A stretch of DNA of 64,000 nt. Origin: DASRIA01 sp963816975 (GTDB taxonomy: Bacteria > Actinomycetota > Thermoleophilia > Solirubrobacterales > JBBDJG01). Under the pieces are notes generated by a model, which did not search any database, was not told the DNA's origin, and saw only the letters and a program-made list of their open reading frames with translations. The translations under genes were made by a program, and so were the position numbers. Within the stretch, counting starts at the first letter, position 1; each line of letters starts with the position of its first letter. Positions 17,569 through 24,919 of this stretch are shown piece by piece. The stretch spans positions 682,001 through 746,000 of the forward strand of contig CAWFMD010000006.1 in the NCBI GenBank assembly GCA_963816975.1, written 5' to 3'.

Positions 17569-18596
17569 GGGTCGTCGTGCTTGCGGGCGGGCGGTCGAGC
17601 GAGCACCCCGTGTCGCTGGACTCGGGGCGCTCGGTTTGCGATGGGCTGGTGGGCGCGGGCCACGACGTGCGCGCGATCGTGATCGGCCGCGACGGCGTGT
17701 GGCGCGAGCACGATGCCACCGATCTGCAAGCTGACCGGCGGGTTCCCGGCGGGATCGGCGGCTCGGTGTCGATCGTTCCCGGGCAGGGATTGCTCGACGC
17801 GGACGTCGTCTTCCCGGTGCTGCACGGGCCGTTCGGGGAGGACGGCACGGTGCAGGGTCTCCTGGACATCGCGGACGTCCCCTACGTCGGCGCCGGCGTG
17901 CTCGGGTCGGCGGTCTGCATGCACAAGGTCGTGTTCAAGGACCTGATGGCGCAGGCGGGCATGCCGCAGGTGCGCTACGAGGCAGTGTCCGAGCGGGACT
18001 GGGAACAGCGGCGCGAGGCCGTCCTGGCGGCGCTCCCGGGGCTTGGGTTGCCCGTGTTCGTGAAGCCTGCGCGGCTTGGGTCGAGCGTCGGAATCTCGAA
18101 GGTCTCGGCGGCTGCGGAGCTGGCTCCGGCGATCGCGGCCGCGCTCGCGCACGATCCTGTCGCGATCGTCGAGGCCGCCGCCGTTGGCATCGAGGTCGAG
18201 TGCTCCGTGATCGGCAACGACGAACCGGTCGTGTCGGAGCCGGGCCAGGTGATCGCGCGGGGCGAATGGTACGACTACGAGTCGAAGTACACGGCGGGCG
18301 GCATGGAGCTGGTCGTGCCCGCGCCGATCTCGGCGGCCCAGGGTGACCGCGTGCGCCGCATCGCGCAGACGGCGTTCCTGCGCTCGTCGTGTGCGGGCCT
18401 GGCGCGCGTCGACTTCTTCGTGACCGACGAGGGCCAGGTGCTGCTGAACGAGCTGAACACGATCCCGGGTTTCACCGGCACGAGCGTCTTCGCGCGATTG
18501 TTCGAGGCGTCCGGCGTGTCGTATGAGCAGCTCTTGGACCGGCTGCTGGGGTACGCGGTGGAGCGGTATCGCCACGAGCGAGCGCACTCGTACTGA
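17565..18596 (+). CDS. ddl: D-alanine--D-alanine ligase
   Basis: An ATP-grasp enzyme (343 aa) that joins two D-Ala to make the dipeptide added to UDP-MurNAc-tripeptide. Motifs: LAGGRSSEHPVSL at the N-terminus, FPVLHGPFGEDGTVQGLL, PVFVKPARLGSSVGISKV and the metal-binding tail LNELNTIPGFT. The start TTG overlaps the kinase stop by 4 bases, tying cell-wall precursor supply to the kinase operon; in many genomes ddl sits in a mur cluster, so this placement is notable. It is the last gene of the operon and converges on the second kinase gene over a 36-bp gap. Confidence 0.95.
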   Translation: MRVVVLAGGRSSEHPVSLDSGRSVCDGLVGAGHDVRAIVIGRDGVWREHDATDLQADRRVPGGIGGSVSIVPGQGLLDADVVFPVLHGPFGEDGTVQGLLDIADVPYVGAGVLGSAVCMHKVVFKDLMAQAGMPQVRYEAVSERDWEQRREAVLAALPGLGLPVFVKPARLGSSVGISKVSAAAELAPAIAAALAHDPVAIVEAAAVGIEVECSVIGNDEPVVSEPGQVIARGEWYDYESKYTAGGMELVVPAPISAAQGDRVRRIAQTAFLRSSCAGLARVDFFVTDEGQVLLNELNTIPGFTGTSVFARLFEASGVSYEQLLDRLLGYAVERYRHERAHSY

Positions 18597-18605
18597 GTGG
18601 GCCGC

Positions 18606-18619
18606 CCGGCGTCCGCCGG
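18606..18619. terminator. GC hairpin between convergent ddl and kinase genes
   Basis: CCGGCG and CGCCGG are separated by two bases in the 36-bp convergent gap; with the closing pair open the loop has four bases. There is no T-run on either side. It might serve as a weak bidirectional terminator. Confidence 0.25.
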
Positions 18620-18632
18620 CGGCACCCGGGAG

Positions 18633-20132
18633 CTACCCGAGCAGGCGCACTTCCGAGATGGCCGCGCTCGAGCCACCCGTGGCTCCTTCCGTGAGGCTCG
18701 TGATCCAGATCAGGTAGTACCGCGCCCGGCTTTCCGCCGTGTCGAGGCCGAACGTCTTGCGGGTGGAGTCCATCTCGCCGCTGCCCACCAGCGTCCAGCC
18801 GCTGAGCTGCTCGGGCACGCTGTCACGCGCGACGTAGAACCGCACGGTCCACCCGTCCTTGGGAGTCACCAGCCGGATCCCCCGTGCCACGATCGGACGG
18901 CCCGCATCGAGGTACATGCCGACGCCCTTCTTGATGCTTCCGAAGTCGGGGGTGTCGTAGCGCTCGGTCTCCCACGCCGTGCTGGGATCGCCGTCGAGCG
19001 CGAGGGGCACGGCCTCGCTGCGCTCCGACCCGTCACCGGGCGCCGGGTCGTAGTCGAAGGCGTCACGCTCCCCCAGCTCGATCGCGGTCAGGTCGCCCTG
19101 CGCGGCGGGCTCGCTCTGCTGGTCCTCGCCGTTGATCAACAGCGCGGCGAGGGTGGCGACCACGCCCGCAATCAGCAGGTAAAGGAGCCCGAGCAGGACT
19201 CGCCGCCGGCGCGTCTGGCGGCCGCTGAGTGCGCCCGGCAGCTGGCTGAGGATGGCGGTCGCCTCGCCCGTCGCGCCGCCCGAGCGGGCGCTCTCGTAGG
19301 CGAGCACCTCCTCCAGATCCTTGACGAAGTCGGCCATCGACGCGTACCGCGCGCGCTGGTCCTTGGCCGTCGCGCGCTCGACCAGCGATGCGAGCACGGC
19401 CGACACCTCGGGACGGCTGCGGCGTACGTCGGGCATCCCCTCGTGGATGTGCTTCATCGCGACGCTCACGTGGTTGTCGCCCGAGAACGGCACCCGTCCG
19501 GTCAGCATCTCGTACAGGACGATGCCCAGCGAGTAGACGTCGGACTGGCCCGTGACGTCCTGTCCCATCGCCTGCTCGGGTGAGACGTAGTCGGTGGTGC
19601 CGATCACCTTGCCCGCGCCCGTCAGCTGGTTGCTCTCGAGCCCCAGTGCGATCCCGAAGTCGGTGACCTTCGCGCGGCCCTCGTCGTCGATCAGCACGTT
19701 CTGGGGTTTCACGTCGCGGTGCACGAGGTTGCGCTCGTGCGCGGCCTGGAGGCCGCGGCCGATCTCGATCGCGTACGCGACGGCCTCCGCGACCGGCAGC
19801 TGGCCCTCGCGCTTGATGCGGTCCTTGAGCGTCTCACCCCGGACGTGCTCGAACACGATGTAGGGGTGCCCGTCGTCCTCGCCCGCGTCGATCACCATCA
19901 CCACATGGGGGTGGGAGAGCTGCGCGACGGTGCGCGCCTCACGCCGGAAGCGCTCCAGCGAGGGCGCGTCTTCGGAGATGTGGCCGTGCAGGATCTTGAT
20001 CGCGACTCGCCGCTCGAGCGTTTCGTCGAACGCGCGGTAGACGGTCGACATGCCGCCGGACCCGATCCGGTCTTCGATCCGGTAGCGGCCGTCGAGCCTG
20101 GTGCCGATCACTGTCATGACGCTGGGTGGCAT
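18633..20132 (-). CDS. Membrane Ser/Thr protein kinase with discoidin-like extracellular domain
   Basis: Residues 15-280 form an apparently active kinase: IGSGGMSTVY, VAIKIL, HRDVKPQN, VTDFGIA and GTTDYVSPEQA. After a basic linker comes one membrane span (VLLGLLYLLIAGVVATLAAL, about 312-331). The outer domain (about 365-499) is not PASTA; it looks like an F5/8 type C (discoidin) sandwich, with ALDGDPSTAWETERY (typical of carbohydrate-binding F5/8 domains) and a DGWTVRFYVA strand. A wall or surface sugar ligand is therefore plausible. It may replace PknA, which is absent. The second Met (20117) directly before TVIGTRLDGRYRI is an equally good start. Confidence 0.88.
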   Translation of the reverse strand: MPPSVMTVIGTRLDGRYRIEDRIGSGGMSTVYRAFDETLERRVAIKILHGHISEDAPSLERFRREARTVAQLSHPHVVMVIDAGEDDGHPYIVFEHVRGETLKDRIKREGQLPVAEAVAYAIEIGRGLQAAHERNLVHRDVKPQNVLIDDEGRAKVTDFGIALGLESNQLTGAGKVIGTTDYVSPEQAMGQDVTGQSDVYSLGIVLYEMLTGRVPFSGDNHVSVAMKHIHEGMPDVRRSRPEVSAVLASLVERATAKDQRARYASMADFVKDLEEVLAYESARSGGATGEATAILSQLPGALSGRQTRRRRVLLGLLYLLIAGVVATLAALLINGEDQQSEPAAQGDLTAIELGERDAFDYDPAPGDGSERSEAVPLALDGDPSTAWETERYDTPDFGSIKKGVGMYLDAGRPIVARGIRLVTPKDGWTVRFYVARDSVPEQLSGWTLVGSGEMDSTRKTFGLDTAESRARYYLIWITSLTEGATGGSSAAISEVRLLG

Positions 20133-20193
20133 CGTGGTTGCCGGTTGGGTAGGTCCATCTCCCTGGCCGTGTGGGGCACTGCGGTCACCCCGC

Positions 20194-20199
20194 TATTTT
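20194..20199 (+). promoter_or_regulatory. Candidate -10 element for a leaderless DsbA-like gene
   Basis: TATTTT is followed by 7 nt and then the ATG at 20207; there is no Shine-Dalgarno. The spacing decides in favour of this ATG over one 36 bp upstream. Confidence 0.5.
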
Positions 20200-20206
20200 G
20201 ATCGCG

Positions 20207-21067
20207 ATGGTGACCGTTAGTTACCACACCGACCCCGCATGTCCCTGGTCCTGGGCGGCAGAGCCCGCGGTTCGCAAGCTGATGGTCGAGTTCGGGCAAG
20301 GGCTGGAGTGGCGTTTCGTGATGGCCGGCCTGGTCCGGGACCTGGCCCCGGGGGCCTCGCCCGCCGCGCCGCTGCCGCCGGAAACCCGATCGGCGCTGGT
20401 GGAGGGATGGCTGCGCGTCAGCGAGCGGACCGGGGCGCCGCTGGATCCGCTGCTGTGGGCAGACGGCCCGCTGCGAACCACCTACCCGGCGTGCATGGCC
20501 GTGAAAGCGGCCGCGGAGCAGGCCCGCGACGGCGGCTACGCGTACCTGCGGCGGCTGCGCGAGGCGATCATGTGCGAGCGGCGCAGGCTGGACGGCGCGG
20601 AGGCGCTGATCGAGGAAGCGCACGCGGTCGGCCTGGACGTCGAGCAATTCCGGCGCTCGCTGCGCTCCCACGCCATCACGGAGGCCCTGGGCGCGGACCT
20701 GGAGGCCACTGCGGCGCTGGGCGGGGAGGCGCAGGACCCGGATGACCGGTCGTCGCCCGGTCGCGCGGGAGTGCCGCTGCCGACGGCCGTGTTCAGCGGC
20801 GCTGCCGGCCGCCGCCTGGTGTGCGGCGCTCCACCGTATGAGGTCTATCGCGACGCCGCCGTCGGATGCGGTGCGGAGCCCGCGGGTGCGGGACGGATCG
20901 GCGTGGAGCAGGCGCTCACGCGCTTCGGCCGTCTCACGACCCCCGAGGTCGAGTTGCTGTGCGACCTGCCGGGCCCGCGCGCCGCGGCCGAGCTGTGGGG
21001 GCTCGCCGCGGCCTGGAAGCTGCGCGCCGTGCCCGTGATGACCGGCCACCTGTGGGAAAGCGCGTGA
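20207..21067 (+). CDS. DsbA family (FrnE-like) thioredoxin-fold protein
   Basis: A 286-aa cytoplasmic protein of the DsbA/FrnE superfamily. The N-terminal strand and active-site region read VSYHTDPACPWSW; the usual CxxC is reduced to C-P-W-S, a form also seen in many FrnE-like and GST-kappa-like proteins, so a glutathione- or thiol-dependent isomerase role is possible but a classic disulfide oxidase is not. The helical insert (residues 40-190) includes YPACMAVKAAAEQ and a cis-Pro region VPLPTAVF. The remaining 80 residues are unassigned. No partner gene is evident; it stands alone between the kinase and the purM operon. Confidence 0.75.
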   Translation: MVTVSYHTDPACPWSWAAEPAVRKLMVEFGQGLEWRFVMAGLVRDLAPGASPAAPLPPETRSALVEGWLRVSERTGAPLDPLLWADGPLRTTYPACMAVKAAAEQARDGGYAYLRRLREAIMCERRRLDGAEALIEEAHAVGLDVEQFRRSLRSHAITEALGADLEATAALGGEAQDPDDRSSPGRAGVPLPTAVFSGAAGRRLVCGAPPYEVYRDAAVGCGAEPAGAGRIGVEQALTRFGRLTTPEVELLCDLPGPRAAAELWGLAAAWKLRAVPVMTGHLWESA

Positions 21068-21114
21068 CGGCAAGCTGTGTCGATCAGCGTCCACCCCGAT
21101 CAGTGACGCGGCCG

Positions 21115-22188
21115 CTATCCGCGGCGAAAGCCGGCCTTGTCGCCGACCAGCCCGATGCTCGGCAGGTGCACGACGCCGGCGTTGTCGCTCACCACGCCGA
21201 TCACGCGCGAGCCGGGGTGGCGTTCGTTCAGGACCTCGGTCGCCGCGGCAGCGTCGCCGCCGTCCACGACCACGCATAGTCCGGTGCCCATGTTGAAGAC
21301 CTCCCACATCTCGGCGTCCGGCACATTGCCGCAGCGCTGGATCAGGTCGAACACCGGCGGGGGCTCGAGTGGCGCGTCGACGCGAAATCCGACGCCGGGG
21401 TTGAGGCGCAGCAGATTCAGCATCCCGTCCCCCGTGATGTGCGCGAGACCATGCACCTGCGCCTCGGAGCGCAGCAGGTCGAGCGCGGCGCGCACGTAGA
21501 TCACGGTCGGCTCGAGCAGCTCGTCCGCGAGCGGTCGTCCCAGCTCCGGCGGAGAGTCGTCGAGGGCGATGCCGCCCAGCTCCAGCAACGCGCGTCGCGC
21601 CAGCGTGTAGCCGTTGGAGTGCAGTCCGCTCGCCGGCACGCCGATCATCAGGTCTCCCGGCGCGATCCGGTCCCCGGTCACGATCCGGTCGCGCGCCACC
21701 ACTCCGATCGCGGTCCCGACCAGGTCGATCCCGCGCGGCGACGGGTGGCCGCGCAGCATTTCGGGCACCTGCGCCAGCTCGCCGCCGGGGATCTCCACCG
21801 CGGCCTGCGTCGCGCCCTCGCACAGGCCCTCGCCGAGCGCGCGCAGCATCACCTCGTCGGCCTGCTCGACCGCCACGTAGTCGACCAGCGCGAGCGGCTC
21901 GGCACCGACGCATACGAGGTCGTTCACATTCATCGCGACGCAGTCGATGCCGACCGTGTCGAACCTGTTCACCTGCTCCGCGACGATCAGCTTGGTGCCC
22001 ACGCCGTCCGTGCAGATCGCGAGCGCGGTCAGCTCGTCCAGCGCAAGCACGCTCGCGTAGTGGCCCGGCGGCACGAGCGACCGGCTCGGCCGGCCCGTGT
22101 CGATCCGCGACAGCGCCGCCACCAGCGCGCCGACCCCGCCGCGCGCCTCGCCGGTGTCGACGCCGGCCCGCGCGTAGGCGTCGCTCAC
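21115..22188 (-). CDS. purM: Phosphoribosylformylglycinamidine cyclo-ligase (AIR synthetase)
   Basis: PurM closes the imidazole ring of AIR in purine synthesis, using ATP. The protein is 357 aa, normal for the family, with the ATP-binding region TDGVGTKLIVAEQ, the conserved VAMNVNDLVCVGAEPL, and glycine motifs ASGLHSNGYTLAR and AHITGDGMLNL. The C-terminus has the GTGLCVVV segment typical of the domain swap region. The GTG start overlaps the uppP stop as GTGA. No other pur gene is in the window, so it is isolated from its pathway and instead lies behind two membrane genes. Confidence 0.95.
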   Translation of the reverse strand: MSDAYARAGVDTGEARGGVGALVAALSRIDTGRPSRSLVPPGHYASVLALDELTALAICTDGVGTKLIVAEQVNRFDTVGIDCVAMNVNDLVCVGAEPLALVDYVAVEQADEVMLRALGEGLCEGATQAAVEIPGGELAQVPEMLRGHPSPRGIDLVGTAIGVVARDRIVTGDRIAPGDLMIGVPASGLHSNGYTLARRALLELGGIALDDSPPELGRPLADELLEPTVIYVRAALDLLRSEAQVHGLAHITGDGMLNLLRLNPGVGFRVDAPLEPPPVFDLIQRCGNVPDAEMWEVFNMGTGLCVVVDGGDAAAATEVLNERHPGSRVIGVVSDNAGVVHLPSIGLVGDKAGFRRG

Positions 22189-22988
22189 GTCTTCCTCCGC
22201 GCAAGCACGACGAGTGCGCCGCCTCCGACCGCCGCCCGGTACGCGGCGTACGGGCGCAGGGAGCGGCTGCGCTCGAGCATCGTGATCAGCCGCAGCGAAA
22301 GCAGCGTCGAGCCGAAGGCGGTGACCGCACCGGCGGCCATCCCGCGCGCGATCTCGGGAGGCACGCCGCGCCGCGTGAGCCGCGCGCCCTTCAGGGCCGC
22401 GGCGCCGAGGATCACGGGCAGCGCAATCTGCCGCGAGATCACGTTCGCGTCCGCGCGCCGGAAGCGGAGCAGCCGCGCCGCAGTCAGGGTGGCCCCGTTG
22501 CGCGACACGCCGGGCGCCAGCGCGAACGCTTGCGCGAACCCGATCGCGAGTGCGTCGAGCGGCCCGGCCTGTTCGCGCTCGCGCTGCTCGGGAGCGCCGT
22601 CGGCAAGCGCCATCGCGACGGATCCGGCGAGCAGTGCGGCGGCCACCGGCACAGGATCGCCCAAGCGCCGCTCGATGGGGCGCTCGAACAGCAGCGCCGC
22701 CAGGGCAGCGGGCGCGAACGACAGCGCCAGGGTCACCGCGTTCGCCGGTCCGAACGAGCGCAGGTACTCGCGCACCTCACGCCGCAGGCCGACCAGGAGG
22801 GCGAGCGCGCCGCCGGCGTGCAGGGCCACCTCGAACGACTTGCGAAGCTCCGGGTCCAGCTCGCCGTAATGCCAGCCGAGCAGCGCCGGCAGCAGGATCA
22901 GGTGGCCGGAGCTGGACACGGGCAGCAACTCGGTGGGCCCCTGCACCGCTCCGAGTGCCACCGCCTCTCCGAGCGGGAGGTCCGACAT
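22185..22988 (-). CDS. uppP: Undecaprenyl-diphosphatase UppP/BacA
   Basis: This integral membrane enzyme (267 aa, about 8 spans) dephosphorylates undecaprenyl diphosphate so the carrier can be reused for peptidoglycan and glycans. The (E/Q)xxxE motif is QGPTE, followed by LLPVSSSGH, and the second active-site motif reads PGVSRNGAT. The family consensus is PGxSRSxxT, so the second Ser is Asn here, while the catalytically key Ser-Arg pair is kept. It lies 3 bp behind dedA and overlaps purM. DedA proteins are now linked to undecaprenyl-phosphate recycling, so dedA-uppP is a sensible functional pair. Loss can raise bacitracin sensitivity in other bacteria. Confidence 0.92.
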   Translation of the reverse strand: MSDLPLGEAVALGAVQGPTELLPVSSSGHLILLPALLGWHYGELDPELRKSFEVALHAGGALALLVGLRREVREYLRSFGPANAVTLALSFAPAALAALLFERPIERRLGDPVPVAAALLAGSVAMALADGAPEQREREQAGPLDALAIGFAQAFALAPGVSRNGATLTAARLLRFRRADANVISRQIALPVILGAAALKGARLTRRGVPPEIARGMAAGAVTAFGSTLLSLRLITMLERSRSLRPYAAYRAAVGGGALVVLARRKT

Positions 22989-22991
22989 CTC

Positions 22992-23672
22992 CTATGGCGT
23001 GGTATCAGGGAGGGGCGTGCGCGCCGGGTCCGCCTCGGGTTCCGCCGGCCCGCGCCGGCGGCGCCACAGCAGGTAGACGATCCCCGCGACGATCGCGGCG
23101 AGGATCACGTAGTCCGCATAGTGCAGGCTCTGCTGCCACTTGTCCCAGCGCTCCCCGACCGCCTCTCCCACGAGGCCGAAGCCGAGCACCCACGGGATGA
23201 TCCCCGCGACGCTGAGGAAGGTGAACCTCCAGAACGGCATGCGCGCGACCCCCGCGGGCAGCGAGATGAACGTGCGGATCACCGGCAGCATCCGCGAGAA
23301 GAAGACGGTCGGGCCCCCGTAGCGCTCGAACCAGCGGTCCGCCCAAGCCAGATGCTTGGGCGTGATGTGCAGCCACTTGCCGTGCTTCTCGAGCAGCTCG
23401 ACGCGGCCGTAGTAGCCGATCCCGTACGCGATCCACGAGCCCACCAGGTTCCCGAGCACGCCTGCGAGCACGATCTCGAGCATGGTGAAGCGGCCGTCCG
23501 AGACCTCGAATCCCGCAAACAGCATGATCGCCTCGCTCGAGGTCGGGATGCAGGCGCTGTCGAGCAGCATCAGGATGAAGATCCCGGCAAGCCCGAGGTC
23601 CCCGATCACGTTCGTCGCGAAATTGACGATCGGCTCGGTGAGCGAGGCTGTGTAGTAGAGGGAGGCGGCCAT
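22992..23672 (-). CDS. DedA family membrane protein
   Basis: A 226-aa DedA (SNARE-associated/VTT domain) protein with about five or six membrane segments. Conserved features are the acidic residue and Pro of LDSACIPTSSEAIMLFAG, GNLVGSWIAYGIGYYGR, and the two-Arg motif FFSRMLPVIRTFISLPAGVARM. DedA proteins help translocate or recycle polyprenyl phosphate and affect envelope charge. It is the first gene of dedA-uppP-purM. The promoter must lie in the 66-bp gap shared with the divergent degT gene, which holds two 12-bp direct repeats. The C-terminal 25 residues are charged and probably cytoplasmic. Confidence 0.9.
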   Translation of the reverse strand: MAASLYYTASLTEPIVNFATNVIGDLGLAGIFILMLLDSACIPTSSEAIMLFAGFEVSDGRFTMLEIVLAGVLGNLVGSWIAYGIGYYGRVELLEKHGKWLHITPKHLAWADRWFERYGGPTVFFSRMLPVIRTFISLPAGVARMPFWRFTFLSVAGIIPWVLGFGLVGEAVGERWDKWQQSLHYADYVILAAIVAGIVYLLWRRRRGPAEPEADPARTPLPDTTP

Positions 23673-23684
23673 CCTGCGAGAAAC

Positions 23685-23716
23685 CGGCCGCTCTGCCTAC
23701 AGATCGGCCGCTCTGC
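23685..23716. promoter_or_regulatory. Two 12-bp direct repeats in the dedA-degT divergent gap
   Basis: CGGCCGCTCTGC occurs at 23685-23696 and again at 23705-23716, a 20-bp period (close to two helical turns) in a 66-bp gap between divergent genes. The arrangement suits a dimeric regulator binding one DNA face. No matching regulator is known in the window. Confidence 0.35.
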
Positions 23717-23738
23717 TTCGGACAGGGTAGCGTGAAGG

Positions 23739-24839
23739 GTGGTGGCAATCCCGCTGTTCGACACCGGAGCGCAGCTGCGCGAGGCGCGCGCGGACGTGGA
23801 CGCCGCGATCGCACGTGTGGTCGACTCCGGCCGGTTCATCGGGGGGCCGGAGGTCGAGGCGTTCGAGCGCGAGTTCGCGGAGTACCTGGGCGTGCGGCAC
23901 GTGGTGGGGGTCGCGAACGGCACGGACGCGATCACGATCGCGCTCAGGTGCCTGGGAGTGGGACCCGGGGACGACGTGGTCGTGCCGTCGTTCACGTTCT
24001 ACGCGAGCGCGGAGGCGATTCCCCACACAGGGGCGCGCCCCGTGTTCTGCGACGTCGACCCGGAGACGTTCTGCGTCACGCCGGAGACCGTCGAAGAGGC
24101 GCTGACCCCCGCGACACGTGCGGTGATCGCCGTCGATCTGTTTGGCCGCCCGGCGCCGGTGGACCGGCTGCGCGAGCGGCTCGCCGGCCGTGGGATCGCG
24201 GTACTCGAGGATGCGGCACAGGCCGCGGGCGCGCGCCTGCGCGGGCGCCGCGCGGGGAGTCTCGGCGACGTCGGCACGTTCAGCTTCTTTCCCTCCAAGA
24301 ACCTCTTCTGCCTGGGCGACGGCGGCGCACTCGCGACCGACGACGACGTGGTCGCCGAGCAGGCGCGCGTCCTGCGCTCGCACGGCTCGCGCGACAAGTC
24401 GAGCTTCGAGGCCGTCGGGTGGAACTCACGGCTCGACGCCCTCCAGGCTGCCGTGCTGCGGGCGACGCTGGGCCGCCTCGACGGCTGGAACCAGCGCCGC
24501 CGCGAGCTCGCGGCGGAATACGCCGCGGCGGACATCGGAGGCATCGTCGCGCTTCCGCGTGCGCAGGACGGCGAGCAGCCTGTCCACCACCTGTTCGTGA
24601 CGCGCGCCGGCGATCCCGATGCGCTCGCCGGCAGGCTGGCCGCCGCCGGTGTCGCGGCTCGCTCCTATTACCGGGTTCCCGTGCACAGCCAGCCGGCGAT
24701 GGCGCAGTGGGCTCCGGCCCGGGAGCTCCCGGGAACCGAGCAGGCGGCGCTGACCAACCTTGCACTTCCGATGGGCCCCACGCTGGGGCCCGCCGCCGCG
24801 GCCGCCGTGGCGCAGGCGCTCCCCGCGGCCCGCCGGTAG
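23739..24839 (+). CDS. DegT/DnrJ/EryC1 family sugar aminotransferase
   Basis: A PLP-dependent aminotransferase (366 aa) acting on keto-deoxy nucleotide sugars. Seen: VANGTDAITIALR (phosphate binding), VPSFTFYASAEAI, VDLFGRPA, LEDAAQAAGA and FFPSKNLFCLGDGG, where the Lys is the predicted PLP-binding residue. SRLDALQAAVLR is also typical. It is the first gene of the glycan cluster and is followed by a nucleotide-sugar dehydratase, the enzyme expected to supply its keto-sugar substrate; the pair resembles PglF/PglE. Two tandem GTG codons are possible starts; a -10-like TAGCGT lies 5 or 8 nt upstream of them. Confidence 0.9.
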   Translation: MVAIPLFDTGAQLREARADVDAAIARVVDSGRFIGGPEVEAFEREFAEYLGVRHVVGVANGTDAITIALRCLGVGPGDDVVVPSFTFYASAEAIPHTGARPVFCDVDPETFCVTPETVEEALTPATRAVIAVDLFGRPAPVDRLRERLAGRGIAVLEDAAQAAGARLRGRRAGSLGDVGTFSFFPSKNLFCLGDGGALATDDDVVAEQARVLRSHGSRDKSSFEAVGWNSRLDALQAAVLRATLGRLDGWNQRRRELAAEYAAADIGGIVALPRAQDGEQPVHHLFVTRAGDPDALAGRLAAAGVAARSYYRVPVHSQPAMAQWAPARELPGTEQAALTNLALPMGPTLGPAAAAAVAQALPAARR

Positions 24840-24919
24840 CGCGAACTGGCTGCAAACAGCGCGGTCATGCGGTCTGGCAGCACGCCGGTACGCCGCTGAT
24901 AGCCCGTAAACTGCGGCAG

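Noticed and set aside
20114..22204. 696-codon minus-strand frame spanning the DsbA-like gene and purM
   Set aside because: Runs through two real genes in other frames; Arg/Gly-rich nonsense translation.
23732..24919. Fusion of the dehydratase with an upstream plus-frame extension
   Set aside because: The extension is an off-frame reading of the DegT gene; the true start is near 24920 where the first membrane helices begin.
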